Source of the DNA: DATGZH01 sp035297265
Lineage (GTDB): Bacteria > Actinomycetota > Acidimicrobiia > Acidimicrobiales > RAAP-2
Length of the DNA: 64,000 nucleotides
Reading direction: 5' to 3'
Assembly: GCA_035297265.1 (NCBI GenBank)
Contig: DATGZH010000029.1
Span: forward strand, 1 to 64,000
The number at the start of each line of letters is the position of its first letter. Positions within the stretch are counted from its first letter, which is position 1. The position numbers and the translations under genes were made by a program. Of this stretch, positions 18,283 to 26,064 are shown piece by piece. The notes below the pieces were generated by a model. The model worked only from the letters and a program-made list of their open reading frames with translations, made no database searches and was not told the DNA's origin.

Positions 18283-19759
18283 CGGGGAAGAAGCAGCGGT
18301 AGCACGGGAACACCCTCCGGCCGGCGGCCGGGACGAAGTAGCGCCGCAGGGCCGTGGCGAACGGACCGGTGTCGACCGGGGTGTCCACGTAGACCGTCGT
18401 CACCCGGGGCGAGGCCAACGCGGCGTCGATGCTCCGGAGGAGGTCGCGGCGGGCCGGGCCGTCGCCCGCCCGGAGGACGTCGTGCAGGGCCTCGCCCTGG
18501 GCCCACGAGCCCTTGCCGGCCAGCGTGGCGTACCACGGGTGGTCGATCACGATCACCTCGCCCGGGGTCGCCCGGAGCTCGGCCACGAAGTGGCGGCCGG
18601 TGGCCGCGCTGGCCGCCGTGGGCACGAGGTGCGAGGGATGGTCGGCCAGATGGCCGACCTGGACCACGACGACGAGGGCGAGCGCCGCCCCGACGACGGC
18701 CCGGGCCCGGCCCGGGGAGCGACGCAGCGCGTCGTAGCCCAGGCCGGCGAGGAGGGCCACCGCGGCGTAGGCCGGGATGAGGACGTCCCGCCCACCGCCC
18801 GAGTGGGCCCGGGCCACCCACGACGAGGCCACGAACCCCGCCACCACCGCCAGCCAGAAGGGCCAGTTCGTGGCGGATCGCCGGTGCCAACCGACGGCGG
18901 CACCGACGACGCCGAGAGCGAGCGCCCACACCGCCGGCCCGAGGTCCTTGACCGGGAACCGGACGGCCGCCGTCCGGTCGACGCCCTGGTGCACGAGCTC
19001 GCTCAGCACGTAGTACCCGTACCAGCCGTGACTCGTGGCATCGAGGACGAGGGTCGTCCCGACCACGAGGGCGGCCACGGTGGCCACCGCGGCGAGGCCG
19101 ACCCGCCGTCGGGTGACGACGAGCAGGCCGAGGAGGGGCGCCGCGGCCAGGAGGGCGCTCTGTTTGGTGAGGAACGCCGCCGCCACGAGGCCGCCGACGA
19201 GGAGACCGCCCCGCACGCCGGTCGCCCGACGGGCCACCGCCACCGCCGCCAGGAGGAAGAGGAGGTACAGCGAGTCGACCCGGCCGATGTCGAGCCAGGC
19301 CCCGCCGACCTCGTAGGTGGCGGCGAAGAGCCCCGCCGCCAGCAGGCCGGCCACCGGGTCGGCGGTCTCCCGCCGGACCATCGAGTACAGGAGGGCCAGG
19401 CAGCCGAGCGACGCGGTGAACGAGACGAGGCGGAGCGGGAGGAAGCCCACCCCGGTGACGTGGGCCACGGCGGCGCTGACCCAGAAGTAGAGGGGCGGGT
19501 AGGCGTACGGCACGTAGTGGAGCGAGGGGGCGACGTAGATGGCCTGACCGTGGACCACCCGGTTCACGATCTCGACCGAACCGCCCTCCATCCACTCGAG
19601 CTCGTAGGGATAGCCGAGCTGCTGCAGCGCGACCCAGAGGTAGGTGACGATCGGGAGGACCGAGGCCACCACCACGACCACCCGGGCCGCCCGTTCGATG
19701 GCCGGGCGGCCGTCGGTCGTCCCGCCGCTCAGCGGGCGTTCGAGCGTCCGCGTCGCCAC
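18215..19759 (-). CDS. Multi-pass membrane protein, GT39/GT-C-like
   Basis: The protein of about 514 residues has eleven or so membrane helices. The first extracytoplasmic loop carries the acidic ELEWMEGG segment (near residue 45) expected of GT-C glycosyltransferases, and LDIGRVDSLYL and FLTKQSALL segments follow. The last 130 residues are soluble and end in CYRCFFP. GT-C enzymes transfer sugars from polyprenyl phosphates outside the membrane; the acceptor is unknown. The GTG at 19759 overlaps the upstream gene by about 30 bases and is the most plausible start, though not supported by a clear ribosome site. Confidence 0.72.
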   Translation of the reverse strand: MATRTLERPLSGGTTDGRPAIERAARVVVVVASVLPIVTYLWVALQQLGYPYELEWMEGGSVEIVNRVVHGQAIYVAPSLHYVPYAYPPLYFWVSAAVAHVTGVGFLPLRLVSFTASLGCLALLYSMVRRETADPVAGLLAAGLFAATYEVGGAWLDIGRVDSLYLLFLLAAVAVARRATGVRGGLLVGGLVAAAFLTKQSALLAAAPLLGLLVVTRRRVGLAAVATVAALVVGTTLVLDATSHGWYGYYVLSELVHQGVDRTAAVRFPVKDLGPAVWALALGVVGAAVGWHRRSATNWPFWLAVVAGFVASSWVARAHSGGGRDVLIPAYAAVALLAGLGYDALRRSPGRARAVVGAALALVVVVQVGHLADHPSHLVPTAASAATGRHFVAELRATPGEVIVIDHPWYATLAGKGSWAQGEALHDVLRAGDGPARRDLLRSIDAALASPRVTTVYVDTPVDTGPFATALRRYFVPAAGRRVFPCYRCFFPVTDVATRPYLRYVRRSSHGAAS

Positions 19760-20208
19760 GAGAGGAGCGCCAGCAGGGCGCACACGAACCAGATGGCCGC
19801 CAGGACGACGGCCACGTTGTGGGCGTAGTCCCACGGGAGCCGGCTGTCACCGGCTCTCGTCGTGCGGGTCCAGTCGCCGAGCAGCGGATAGGCGTAGAGG
19901 AGCACGACCGCCGAGGCGATGAGCCCGACGTCCACCGCCACGATGGCGAAGCGGGGCACCACCCGGCGGACGACGAGCGCGAGCACGACGAGCAGCGGCA
20001 CGACGAGAGCGTCGTTCACCACGTTGAGGCCGATGAGGAGTCGGAAGAGGGCGGGTGGGTTCGTGCCGTGCTCGGTGAGGAGGCCGTGCAGGGCGAAGAC
20101 GATCAGGCCCCAGCCGACCACGAGGCCGACCCAGAAGAAGAACCCCCGGCGCTCGGCCACCGGCGGCTCGCCGGCCGGCGGAGGGTCCGGCGGGTGCGCC
20201 GTGGTCAC
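19729..20208 (-). CDS. Four-helix membrane protein of unknown function
   Basis: The 159-residue protein has a proline-rich N-terminus and four hydrophobic helices (about 26-45, 57-77, 88-106, 133-150). The start GTG overlaps the molybdo-oxidoreductase stop (GTGA), so it is made from the same transcript. I do not recognise the family. It may be an accessory subunit or anchor for the neighbouring oxidoreductase (inference from coupling only). Confidence 0.65.
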   Translation of the reverse strand: MTTAHPPDPPPAGEPPVAERRGFFFWVGLVVGWGLIVFALHGLLTEHGTNPPALFRLLIGLNVVNDALVVPLLVVLALVVRRVVPRFAIVAVDVGLIASAVVLLYAYPLLGDWTRTTRAGDSRLPWDYAHNVAVVLAAIWFVCALLALLSWRRGRSNAR

Positions 20209-21449
20209 AGCACGACCACCTTGGCCACCCACTTCGTCTGGAGGACGCCGGGCCGGTCCGGAGCGATGAGCCGGACCGGGTACCCGTGGTCGAGGTCGAG
20301 CGGCTCGCCGTTCAGCTCGAGCGCCAGCAGCGTGTCGGGGTCGGCGACGTGGGCGCCGTCGACGACCGAGCTCGAGTAGAGCCGCTCCGCCGACTCCAGC
20401 GAGACCACCCGCACGGCCACCCCCTGCGGTGCCGCCACCCGGTCGAGGAGGAGCCGCAGCGGCACCCCCCGCCAGCTCGCGGCGGCGCTCCAACCCTCGA
20501 CGCAGGTGATCGGGAGGCCCGCCTCGCGCTGGGGCAGCGCCCGCAGCTCGTCCAGCGTGAACGAGCGCGGCGACGCGCAGTTGCCCTCGACGGCCAGGCG
20601 GTAGCCCGGGTGGACCGCGGCACGCGTCACGCCAGCCTGGACGGCCGTCTGGTTGACGGGGACGTGCGCCGGCCCGACCGTCGGGTTGCGCGGCGCCAGG
20701 AGCGCCAGCTTGCGCAGCGGGGCCACCGTCTCGCCGGCCACCGTCAGGACGAGGACCCCGGCCGCGGCGAACACGGCGCCGAGGAAGCCGCGACGGCTCA
20801 AGCCGACCCTCGGTGCGGTCCCGGCGGCGGCCGCCGCCGGTGGGGAGTCGGCGGCGCCGCGGGCGAGGGCGGTGCGCACCGTGGCCGCCTTGGCCCCGAT
20901 GTGGACGATGAGCGCGCCGACGACCATCCAGGCCGTCCAGAAGTGGGCGGTCGGGAAGAAGAACGGCATCGGCGAGTACCAGTAGTCGATGTCGGCGACG
21001 CCGGTGAAGAGCAGGAAGAGCGATCCGCCCACGAGCGGGATGAGGCTGAGGCGCTCGAGCGCCTGGGCCACGTCGTGGAGCGGCGGCCAGGCGAAGAGCT
21101 TCGGCCAGACCGACCAGAGCTTGGCGAGGAGGAGCGGGATCGTGGCGATGCCCGTCACCACGTGGGTGCCCTCGGTGACGCGGTAGAGGTTGACCGGTCT
21201 CGCCGGCAGGTGGAACCAGGACGGCGGGTGCTGGGCCAGGTAGTCGAGGAGGCCCGTCAGGAAGCAGACGGTGAACGCCACGCCGAGGGCGATACCCAGC
21301 CACGAGGCGACCCACTCGTCGTGGAGCGGGCTCTCGAAGCGCGCCGCCACCCGCTCGCTGGCCGCCTTGGAACGCCCGAGGACGAGCGTGGCCGCCCGGG
21401 GCAGCGCTTCTTCACCCTCCTCGGCCTCGACCGGCGGCTCGGCGGCCAT
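20205..21449 (-). CDS. Membrane-bound molybdopterin-dependent oxidoreductase (sulfite-oxidase fold)
   Basis: The 414-residue protein is in two parts. Residues 45-200 are a four-helix cytochrome-b-like membrane module with candidate heme histidines (LPARPVNLYRVTEGTHVVTG, PTAHFWTAW, ALIVHIGAK). A link with RRGFLG-type sequence follows at about 220. Residues 250-414 are an Oxidored_molyb domain with PITCVEGWS, whose Cys316 should ligate Mo. Such fusions act on the outer face of the membrane; the substrate is unknown. The ATG follows a leaderless -10 box, and the promoter faces that of the two-component system. Confidence 0.85.
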   Translation of the reverse strand: MAAEPPVEAEEGEEALPRAATLVLGRSKAASERVAARFESPLHDEWVASWLGIALGVAFTVCFLTGLLDYLAQHPPSWFHLPARPVNLYRVTEGTHVVTGIATIPLLLAKLWSVWPKLFAWPPLHDVAQALERLSLIPLVGGSLFLLFTGVADIDYWYSPMPFFFPTAHFWTAWMVVGALIVHIGAKAATVRTALARGAADSPPAAAAAGTAPRVGLSRRGFLGAVFAAAGVLVLTVAGETVAPLRKLALLAPRNPTVGPAHVPVNQTAVQAGVTRAAVHPGYRLAVEGNCASPRSFTLDELRALPQREAGLPITCVEGWSAAASWRGVPLRLLLDRVAAPQGVAVRVVSLESAERLYSSSVVDGAHVADPDTLLALELNGEPLDLDHGYPVRLIAPDRPGVLQTKWVAKVVVL

Positions 21450-21455
21450 CGTCCG

Positions 21456-21461
21456 ACGGTA
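21456..21461 (-). promoter_or_regulatory. -10 box, leaderless start of the molybdo-oxidoreductase operon
   Basis: TACCGT (minus strand), then CGGACG, then ATG at 21449. Confidence 0.6.
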
Positions 21462-21599
21462 TCCCCGGGTTTCCTCCCGATGGCGGGGAGATCCTTACGA
21501 AAGGAGAACATGCGCGGACCCGACCCCATGGCTCGGTGGGGCCGTTCCTACGCTGTTCGGGTGGCCACGCTCGCCCGGTTCGGGGCGGAGAAGGCGCAG

Positions 21600-21605
21600 T
21601 ACGCT
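21600..21605 (+). promoter_or_regulatory. -10 box, leaderless start of the response regulator
   Basis: TACGCT, then GCGCCC, then ATG at 21612. It rejects the long upstream extension of this frame. Confidence 0.6.
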
Positions 21606-21611
21606 GCGCCC

Positions 21612-22301
21612 ATGCCGACAGTGCTCGTCGTCGACGACGAGGACGTCGTGCGCGACGTCGTCGGCCGCTACCTCGAACACGAGGGCTTCGAGTGGCGGGA
21701 GGCCGCCGACGGGGCCGAGGCCCGGCGGGTGATCGAGGAAGAGCCGCCCGACCTCGTAGTGCTCGACGTCATGCTGCCCGAGGTCGACGGGCTCGAGCTG
21801 TGCCGGTGGATCCGGGCCTCGCACGACGACCTCCCGGTGATCCTCCTCACGGCCCGGGGCGAGGAGGCCGACCGCATCGTGGGCCTCGAACTCGGCGCCG
21901 ACGACTACGTGGTCAAGCCGTTCTCACCCCGCGAGCTGGTCGTGCGGGTGAAGACCGTGCTCCGCCGATCGGCCCCGAGGACGGCGACCCCACCGGCCCG
22001 GATCAGTACCGGCGGTCTCGAGATCGACCGGGCGACCCGAGAGGTGGTGCGCGACGGCGAGGTGCTGCCGCTCACCGCCATCGAGTTCGACCTGCTGTGG
22101 TGCCTCGCCTCCCACCCGCGGGTCGTCTTCTCGCGGGCCCAGCTGCTCTCCCAGGTCTGGGGATACGACGCCGGCCTCGACGGCGGGACGAGCACGGTCA
22201 CCGTCCACGTGCGCCGGCTCCGGGAGAAGATCGAGGCCGACCCGTCACAGCCGCGCCTCGTGAGCACGGTGTGGGGCGTGGGCTACCGGTTCGAGCCGTG
22301 A
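21612..22301 (+). CDS. OmpR-family response regulator
   Basis: The 229-residue protein has a receiver domain (VLVVDDED acidic pocket at 4-11, phospho-acceptor Asp52 in VLDVMLP, Lys in DDYVVKPFSP) and a C-terminal winged helix (ISTGGLEIDRATREV ... VHVRRLREKIE ... VWGVGYRFEP). It is transcribed divergently from the molybdo-oxidoreductase and sugar cluster, which are its most likely targets, and is coupled to the kinase by a GTGA overlap. Confidence 0.92.
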   Translation: MPTVLVVDDEDVVRDVVGRYLEHEGFEWREAADGAEARRVIEEEPPDLVVLDVMLPEVDGLELCRWIRASHDDLPVILLTARGEEADRIVGLELGADDYVVKPFSPRELVVRVKTVLRRSAPRTATPPARISTGGLEIDRATREVVRDGEVLPLTAIEFDLLWCLASHPRVVFSRAQLLSQVWGYDAGLDGGTSTVTVHVRRLREKIEADPSQPRLVSTVWGVGYRFEP

Positions 22302-23455
22302 TCGCCGACGTGCTCATCGCCGGCGGGCTGACGCTCGTCGTCGGCCTCCTCGCCGCAGCGGTGCTCCGCCGGCTGCCCTCGGTGCGAATGCAGCTCGCCG
22401 CGCTCGCCGTCGTCGCCGTCGCCCTCCCGCTGGGCGCCGTGCTCCTTTCCGGCCTCGTGATGTTCCACATGGGCTCGGAGCTCGGCGTCGTGGCCGTCTC
22501 GGTCACGACCGGCGTCGTCGTGCTCATCGGCGCGCTCGCGCTCGCCCACAACATCACCCGCCGCCTCGACGGCGTACGAGACGCCTCCGTCCGCCTGGCC
22601 GCCGGCGAGCTCGGGGAGCGGGCCCCGACCGGCGGTCCGACCGAGATCGCCGAGCTGGCGTCGTCGTTCAACGCGATGGCCGAGCACCTGGAGGAGGTGT
22701 TCGACGCCCGACGCCAGCTGGTCGCCTGGGCCAGCCACGACCTCCGGGCGCCCGTCACCTCACTGCAAGCCATGCTCGAGGCCATCGAGGACGGGGTCGT
22801 CGAGCCGGCCGACTACCTCGAGGCCCTGCAGGGACAGGTGCGCCTGCTGACGGCGCTCGTCGAGGACCTCTTCCAGCTGGCGGCGATCGACGCCGGGGCG
22901 CTCGTCATCGACCCCGTGGAGCGCGACGTGGCCGAGCTCGTGTCGGCCTGCGTCACCAGGTTCGACGTCGAGGCCCGAGCCAAGCACCTCGAGCTCCGCA
23001 CCGTCGTTCGGGACCCCGGCGCGACGGCCCGCTGCTCGGCGGCCGAGGTCGAACGGGTCCTCAACAACCTCCTCACCAACGCCCTCCGCCACACCCCGGC
23101 CGGTGGCCGGGTCACGGTCTCGGTGACCAAGGGCGCGGGGTCGGTCTTCGTCTCGGTCGAGGACACGGGCGTCGGCATCGCCCCGGAGGCCTTCGAACGG
23201 GTCTTCGACCCCTTCTACCGGATCGACCAGGCTCGCACCCCGACCCAGGGCACGACCGGGCTGGGCCTGGCCATCGCCCGTGGGCTCCTCGAGGCCCAGG
23301 GCGGGCGCATCTGGGCGGAGCCCCCGGTGGCCGGAGGGACGAGGATCTGCTTCGCCCTGCCGGCCGGCGACGACGCGCCCGCCGGGCCCGACCCGAGCGG
23401 GGCCGTTCAGGTGACGCCGGCCTCGCCGAGCTCGGCGATCTCCTCCCAGGAGTAG
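22298..23455 (+). CDS. Sensor histidine kinase with HAMP domain
   Basis: The 385-residue protein has three N-terminal hydrophobic segments with only short loops, so it has almost no periplasmic sensor domain. A HAMP domain (LAHNITRRLDGVRDASVRLAAGELGER) comes next. The dimerisation helix has His147 in WASHDLRAPV, and the ATPase has N box NNLLTNALRHT, G1 DTGVGI and G2 TGLGLAIARG. It pairs with the preceding regulator. Its last 49 bases overlap the 3' end of the opposing CoA-transferase gene. Confidence 0.9.
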   Translation: MIADVLIAGGLTLVVGLLAAAVLRRLPSVRMQLAALAVVAVALPLGAVLLSGLVMFHMGSELGVVAVSVTTGVVVLIGALALAHNITRRLDGVRDASVRLAAGELGERAPTGGPTEIAELASSFNAMAEHLEEVFDARRQLVAWASHDLRAPVTSLQAMLEAIEDGVVEPADYLEALQGQVRLLTALVEDLFQLAAIDAGALVIDPVERDVAELVSACVTRFDVEARAKHLELRTVVRDPGATARCSAAEVERVLNNLLTNALRHTPAGGRVTVSVTKGAGSVFVSVEDTGVGIAPEAFERVFDPFYRIDQARTPTQGTTGLGLAIARGLLEAQGGRIWAEPPVAGGTRICFALPAGDDAPAGPDPSGAVQVTPASPSSAISSQE

Positions 23456-24585
23456 CCCAGCTCCACCAACACCTCCTCGGTGTGCTGGCCGAGCTCGGGG
23501 GGGAGCGCACCCGGCGCGGCGGGGGTGTCGCTGAAGCGCACCGGCGGCACGACGGCCTGCACCTCACCCGAGGGTCCGTCGAGCCGGGCGAGGTAGCCGT
23601 TCTCCCACACCGCCGGGTCCGCCACGACCTCGTCGTGGCCGCGCACCGGGGCGAAGCGCACGCCGACCGCGCTCAGGAGCTCGCACCACGCCGCGGTGGT
23701 GCGGGTGACGAAGACCTCGTCGAGCAGGGGGAACAGGCGGCCCTTGTCCTCCTCGGTGTAGAGGAGCTGGGGGAACTGCTCGCTCAGCTCGGGCCGGCCG
23801 AGGACCTCGAAGAAGACCTCGCGTACCGGGCCCACCACGCCGACGATGGCCAGCCAGCCGTCGGCGGTGGGGAAGATGCCGTAGAGGCCCGGGACCATGG
23901 GGTTGCCCCGGTTGGCCCGACCGGCCACCTTGCCCGTGAGGAGGTAGGCCGTGTACTCGCAGGCCTGGGCCCAGATCTGCCCACCGAGGAGTGACGTCTC
24001 GACCAGTTGGCCCCGCCCCGTGCGCTCCCGGACGAAGAGGGCGGCCAGAATCCCGGCCACCAGGTTCTGGGCGGCCACGTGGTCGGCGATGGTGGTGGCG
24101 ACCGGTGTCGGGTCGCCCCCGTCGACGCCGGTCGTGCTGATGAGGCCACCGGCCGCCTGGCCGGCGAGGTCGGCGCCCTCCCGGCCGGCGTCCGGCCCGA
24201 CGTGGCCGAAGGTGGTGCCGGCGGCGAAGACGATGCGGGGGTTGCGGGCCGCCAGCTCCTCGTAGCCGAGGCCCCAGGCGTCCATCGTCCCGCCCTTGAA
24301 GTTCGTGATGACGACGTCGGCCCGCTCGGCCAGACGGAGGAAGATCTCCCGGCCGGCCGGCGTCCGGAGGTCGGCGGTGACGCTGCGCTTCCCCCGGTTG
24401 CACGCCGTGAAGAAGGCCGAGCGCCGGTCACCGGGGGCGACGGTCATCCAGCGACCCTGGTCGCCGAAGCCGGGCAGCTCCACCTTCACCACCTCGGCGC
24501 CCCAGGCACCGAGCGTGGCCGCCGCCTGCGGTCCCTGCACGAGGAGCCCTGCCTCGATGACGACGATGCCGTCCAGCGCGCCCAC
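23407..24585 (-). CDS. CaiB/BaiF family III CoA-transferase
   Basis: The 392-residue protein opens with the family pattern IVVIEAGLLVQGPQAAATLGAWGAEVVKVE, and the catalytic aspartate is probably Asp139 in GADLAGQAAGG. NRGKRSVTADL, TNFKGG and GLYGIFPTADGW are also typical. It transfers CoA between carboxylic acids; the donor and acceptor are not predictable. The GTG start has GAAGGGAGG seven bases upstream. No acyl-CoA metabolism genes are next to it. Confidence 0.88.
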   Translation of the reverse strand: MGALDGIVVIEAGLLVQGPQAAATLGAWGAEVVKVELPGFGDQGRWMTVAPGDRRSAFFTACNRGKRSVTADLRTPAGREIFLRLAERADVVITNFKGGTMDAWGLGYEELAARNPRIVFAAGTTFGHVGPDAGREGADLAGQAAGGLISTTGVDGGDPTPVATTIADHVAAQNLVAGILAALFVRERTGRGQLVETSLLGGQIWAQACEYTAYLLTGKVAGRANRGNPMVPGLYGIFPTADGWLAIVGVVGPVREVFFEVLGRPELSEQFPQLLYTEEDKGRLFPLLDEVFVTRTTAAWCELLSAVGVRFAPVRGHDEVVADPAVWENGYLARLDGPSGEVQAVVPPVRFSDTPAAPGALPPELGQHTEEVLVELGYSWEEIAELGEAGVT

Positions 24586-24709
24586 TGCGGCCTCCCTTCA
24601 CGACGGCCGGTCCGGACGGGGGGTCCGGAACGAGGGCCGCCGCCGCCGCGACGGTAGTGGAGGGTCGCCAGCGGCGGCCGGGGTCAGTGCGACGACGGGC
24701 GGCCGGCGC

Positions 24710-24964
24710 TCAGGTGCGGGCGATCGAGTGCCAGGCCCCGGCGCGACGCTCGTCGGCGAGGAGGCGTCCCAGGTCCTCGGGCCGGGCCAGGCGGCGACCC
24801 GCCAGGATCAGCAGGATGCCGACCCGCCGCGGCACGGCGCGCGGCCGCCCCGGGCGGGGCGCAACGTCGCCCGGGGGCCGACGGTGCCCGACGAGCTTGC
24901 CCAGCTCGGCCTGGCGAGCCTCGACGATCGGGTGCGCCAGCTCGGGTGTCAGTCCGAATCCCAT
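24710..24964 (-). CDS. Small basic protein of unknown function
   Basis: The 84-residue protein has an N-terminal helix (TPELAHPIVEARQAELGKLV) and a C-terminal helix after RRVGILLILAGRRLA. Many actinobacterial small proteins share this two-part plan, but no function is known. The start ATG 24964 is fixed by a TATGAT box six bases upstream with a TTGATT -35 at 17 bp. The promoter interlocks with that of the ArsR-type gene, so the two are probably controlled together. Confidence 0.6.
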   Translation of the reverse strand: MGFGLTPELAHPIVEARQAELGKLVGHRRPPGDVAPRPGRPRAVPRRVGILLILAGRRLARPEDLGRLLADERRAGAWHSIART

Positions 24965-24970
24965 GCGATG

Positions 24971-24999
24971 ATCATAACTGAAAAGAGTAGACAAATCAA
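24971..24999 (-). promoter_or_regulatory. Sigma-70 promoter of the small gene, leaderless
   Basis: On the minus strand: -35 TTGATT (24999-24994), 17-base spacer, -10 TATGAT (24976-24971), six bases, ATG at 24964. It is the best-matching promoter in the window and lies in an AT-rich island of about 60 bases. Confidence 0.7.
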
Positions 25000-25016
25000 C
25001 GAAGAATCTATATAGT
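24988..25016 (+). promoter_or_regulatory. Sigma-70 promoter of the ArsR-type gene
   Basis: -35 TAGACA (24988-24993), 17-base spacer, -10 TATAGT (25011-25016), then ATG at 25026, so nearly leaderless. Its -35 overlaps the divergent promoter, so one bound regulator could block both. Confidence 0.65.
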
Positions 25017-25025
25017 TAGGTACCT

Positions 25026-26012
25026 ATGCAGATCTCAGACACCGAGCAGGCTGGTCCGGGGCAGGTGACCGTGATCGGACCGTCACTCGCCCTCGACCTC
25101 AGCTGGGCGGCCTTCGGCGCCACCCACACCGACCTCCGGGAGAAGCACGCCGTGCTGGCCCGGGTCTACGGCGACGACCCGACCCTCGAGCGGCGGGTGC
25201 AAGGTCTCTGGGACGACGGACTCAGCTGCTTCCCCGAGTTCGAAGTCCTCGTGGCGAGAAGCGGGGCCCTCGGCGCCAAGGACTTCGGCGAGGTGCGGCG
25301 GGCGGTCGAGGCGCTCCTGCCCACGGTGCTCGACACCCCGCTGGCCCTTCCCTCGGAGACCGAGGAGGACCGCCTCGTCATCATCCGGCGCCTGGAGCAG
25401 CTGCAACGCTCCAAGGCCCGGCGGGAGAAGTACTTCGCGGTGTTCGCCGACCTCTGGCGGCCCATCGACGGTTGGTGGCAGGAGGACGGGGCGCCGCTGG
25501 CCGCCCGGGCGGCCGAGCAGCTGCAGCGCGAGCTCGACCGGGGCACGCCCTGGCACCGGGTCACGACCTCTTGCTGCAGCGTGTTCGTCGAGCATCTGCC
25601 GGCGATCATCGAGCGCTGGGCGGCGGGCCATCCGGTGGCCCTCGTGACCTGCGCCCTCTTCGGCAAGGGCATGTACCTCGACGTGCCCGAGGCCATCCTC
25701 GTGGGCGTCGGGGCCGACCGGGCCGCCGCCGGGGCCCGCGAGCGGACGGAGGACCTCGCCCGGCGGCTGCGCATCCTCTCTGACCCCACCCGTCTCGCCA
25801 TCGTCGACCACCTGAACGAGCGGCCGGCCTCGGTCGGCGAGCTGGCGGACGCCTTCGGCCTCGCCCAGCCCACCGTGAGCGCCCACGTGAAGCAGCTGCG
25901 GGAGGCCGGCCTCGTCTCCGCCCAGCGGGTCGGGATGCGCCTCGAGCTCGCCGTCGAGCGCGACACGCTGAACGAACTGGCCGGCGAGCTCACCTCACTC
26001 GTCTCCTCCTGA
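25026..26012 (+). CDS. ArsR-family regulator with a large N-terminal domain
   Basis: The 328-residue protein has its ArsR winged helix at the C-terminus (about 240-320): LRILSDPTRLAIVDHLNERP, ELADAFGLAQPTVSAHVKQLREAGLV. The 235 residues before it have no DNA-binding motif and contain paired cysteines in TTSCCSVFVEHLP, a candidate ligand or metal sensor (inference). Classic ArsR proteins are near 110 residues. It faces the small gene at 24710-24964 across interlocking promoters and probably represses both. Confidence 0.78.
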   Translation: MQISDTEQAGPGQVTVIGPSLALDLSWAAFGATHTDLREKHAVLARVYGDDPTLERRVQGLWDDGLSCFPEFEVLVARSGALGAKDFGEVRRAVEALLPTVLDTPLALPSETEEDRLVIIRRLEQLQRSKARREKYFAVFADLWRPIDGWWQEDGAPLAARAAEQLQRELDRGTPWHRVTTSCCSVFVEHLPAIIERWAAGHPVALVTCALFGKGMYLDVPEAILVGVGADRAAAGARERTEDLARRLRILSDPTRLAIVDHLNERPASVGELADAFGLAQPTVSAHVKQLREAGLVSAQRVGMRLELAVERDTLNELAGELTSLVSS

Positions 26013-26064
26013 GCGCCGGACCGGCCGGCCCGGAGCGCCGCCCGGTCTCGGCTTGAATGGGGCC

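Noticed and set aside
18230..19828. A 532-codon plus-strand frame opposite the GT39-like gene
   Set aside because: It is a low-complexity shadow rich in Arg, Gly and Glu; the opposite frame has clear membrane helices and motifs.
20286..21611. Long upstream extension of the first response regulator
   Set aside because: It is antisense to the molybdo-oxidoreductase; the leaderless -10 box fixes the start at 21612.
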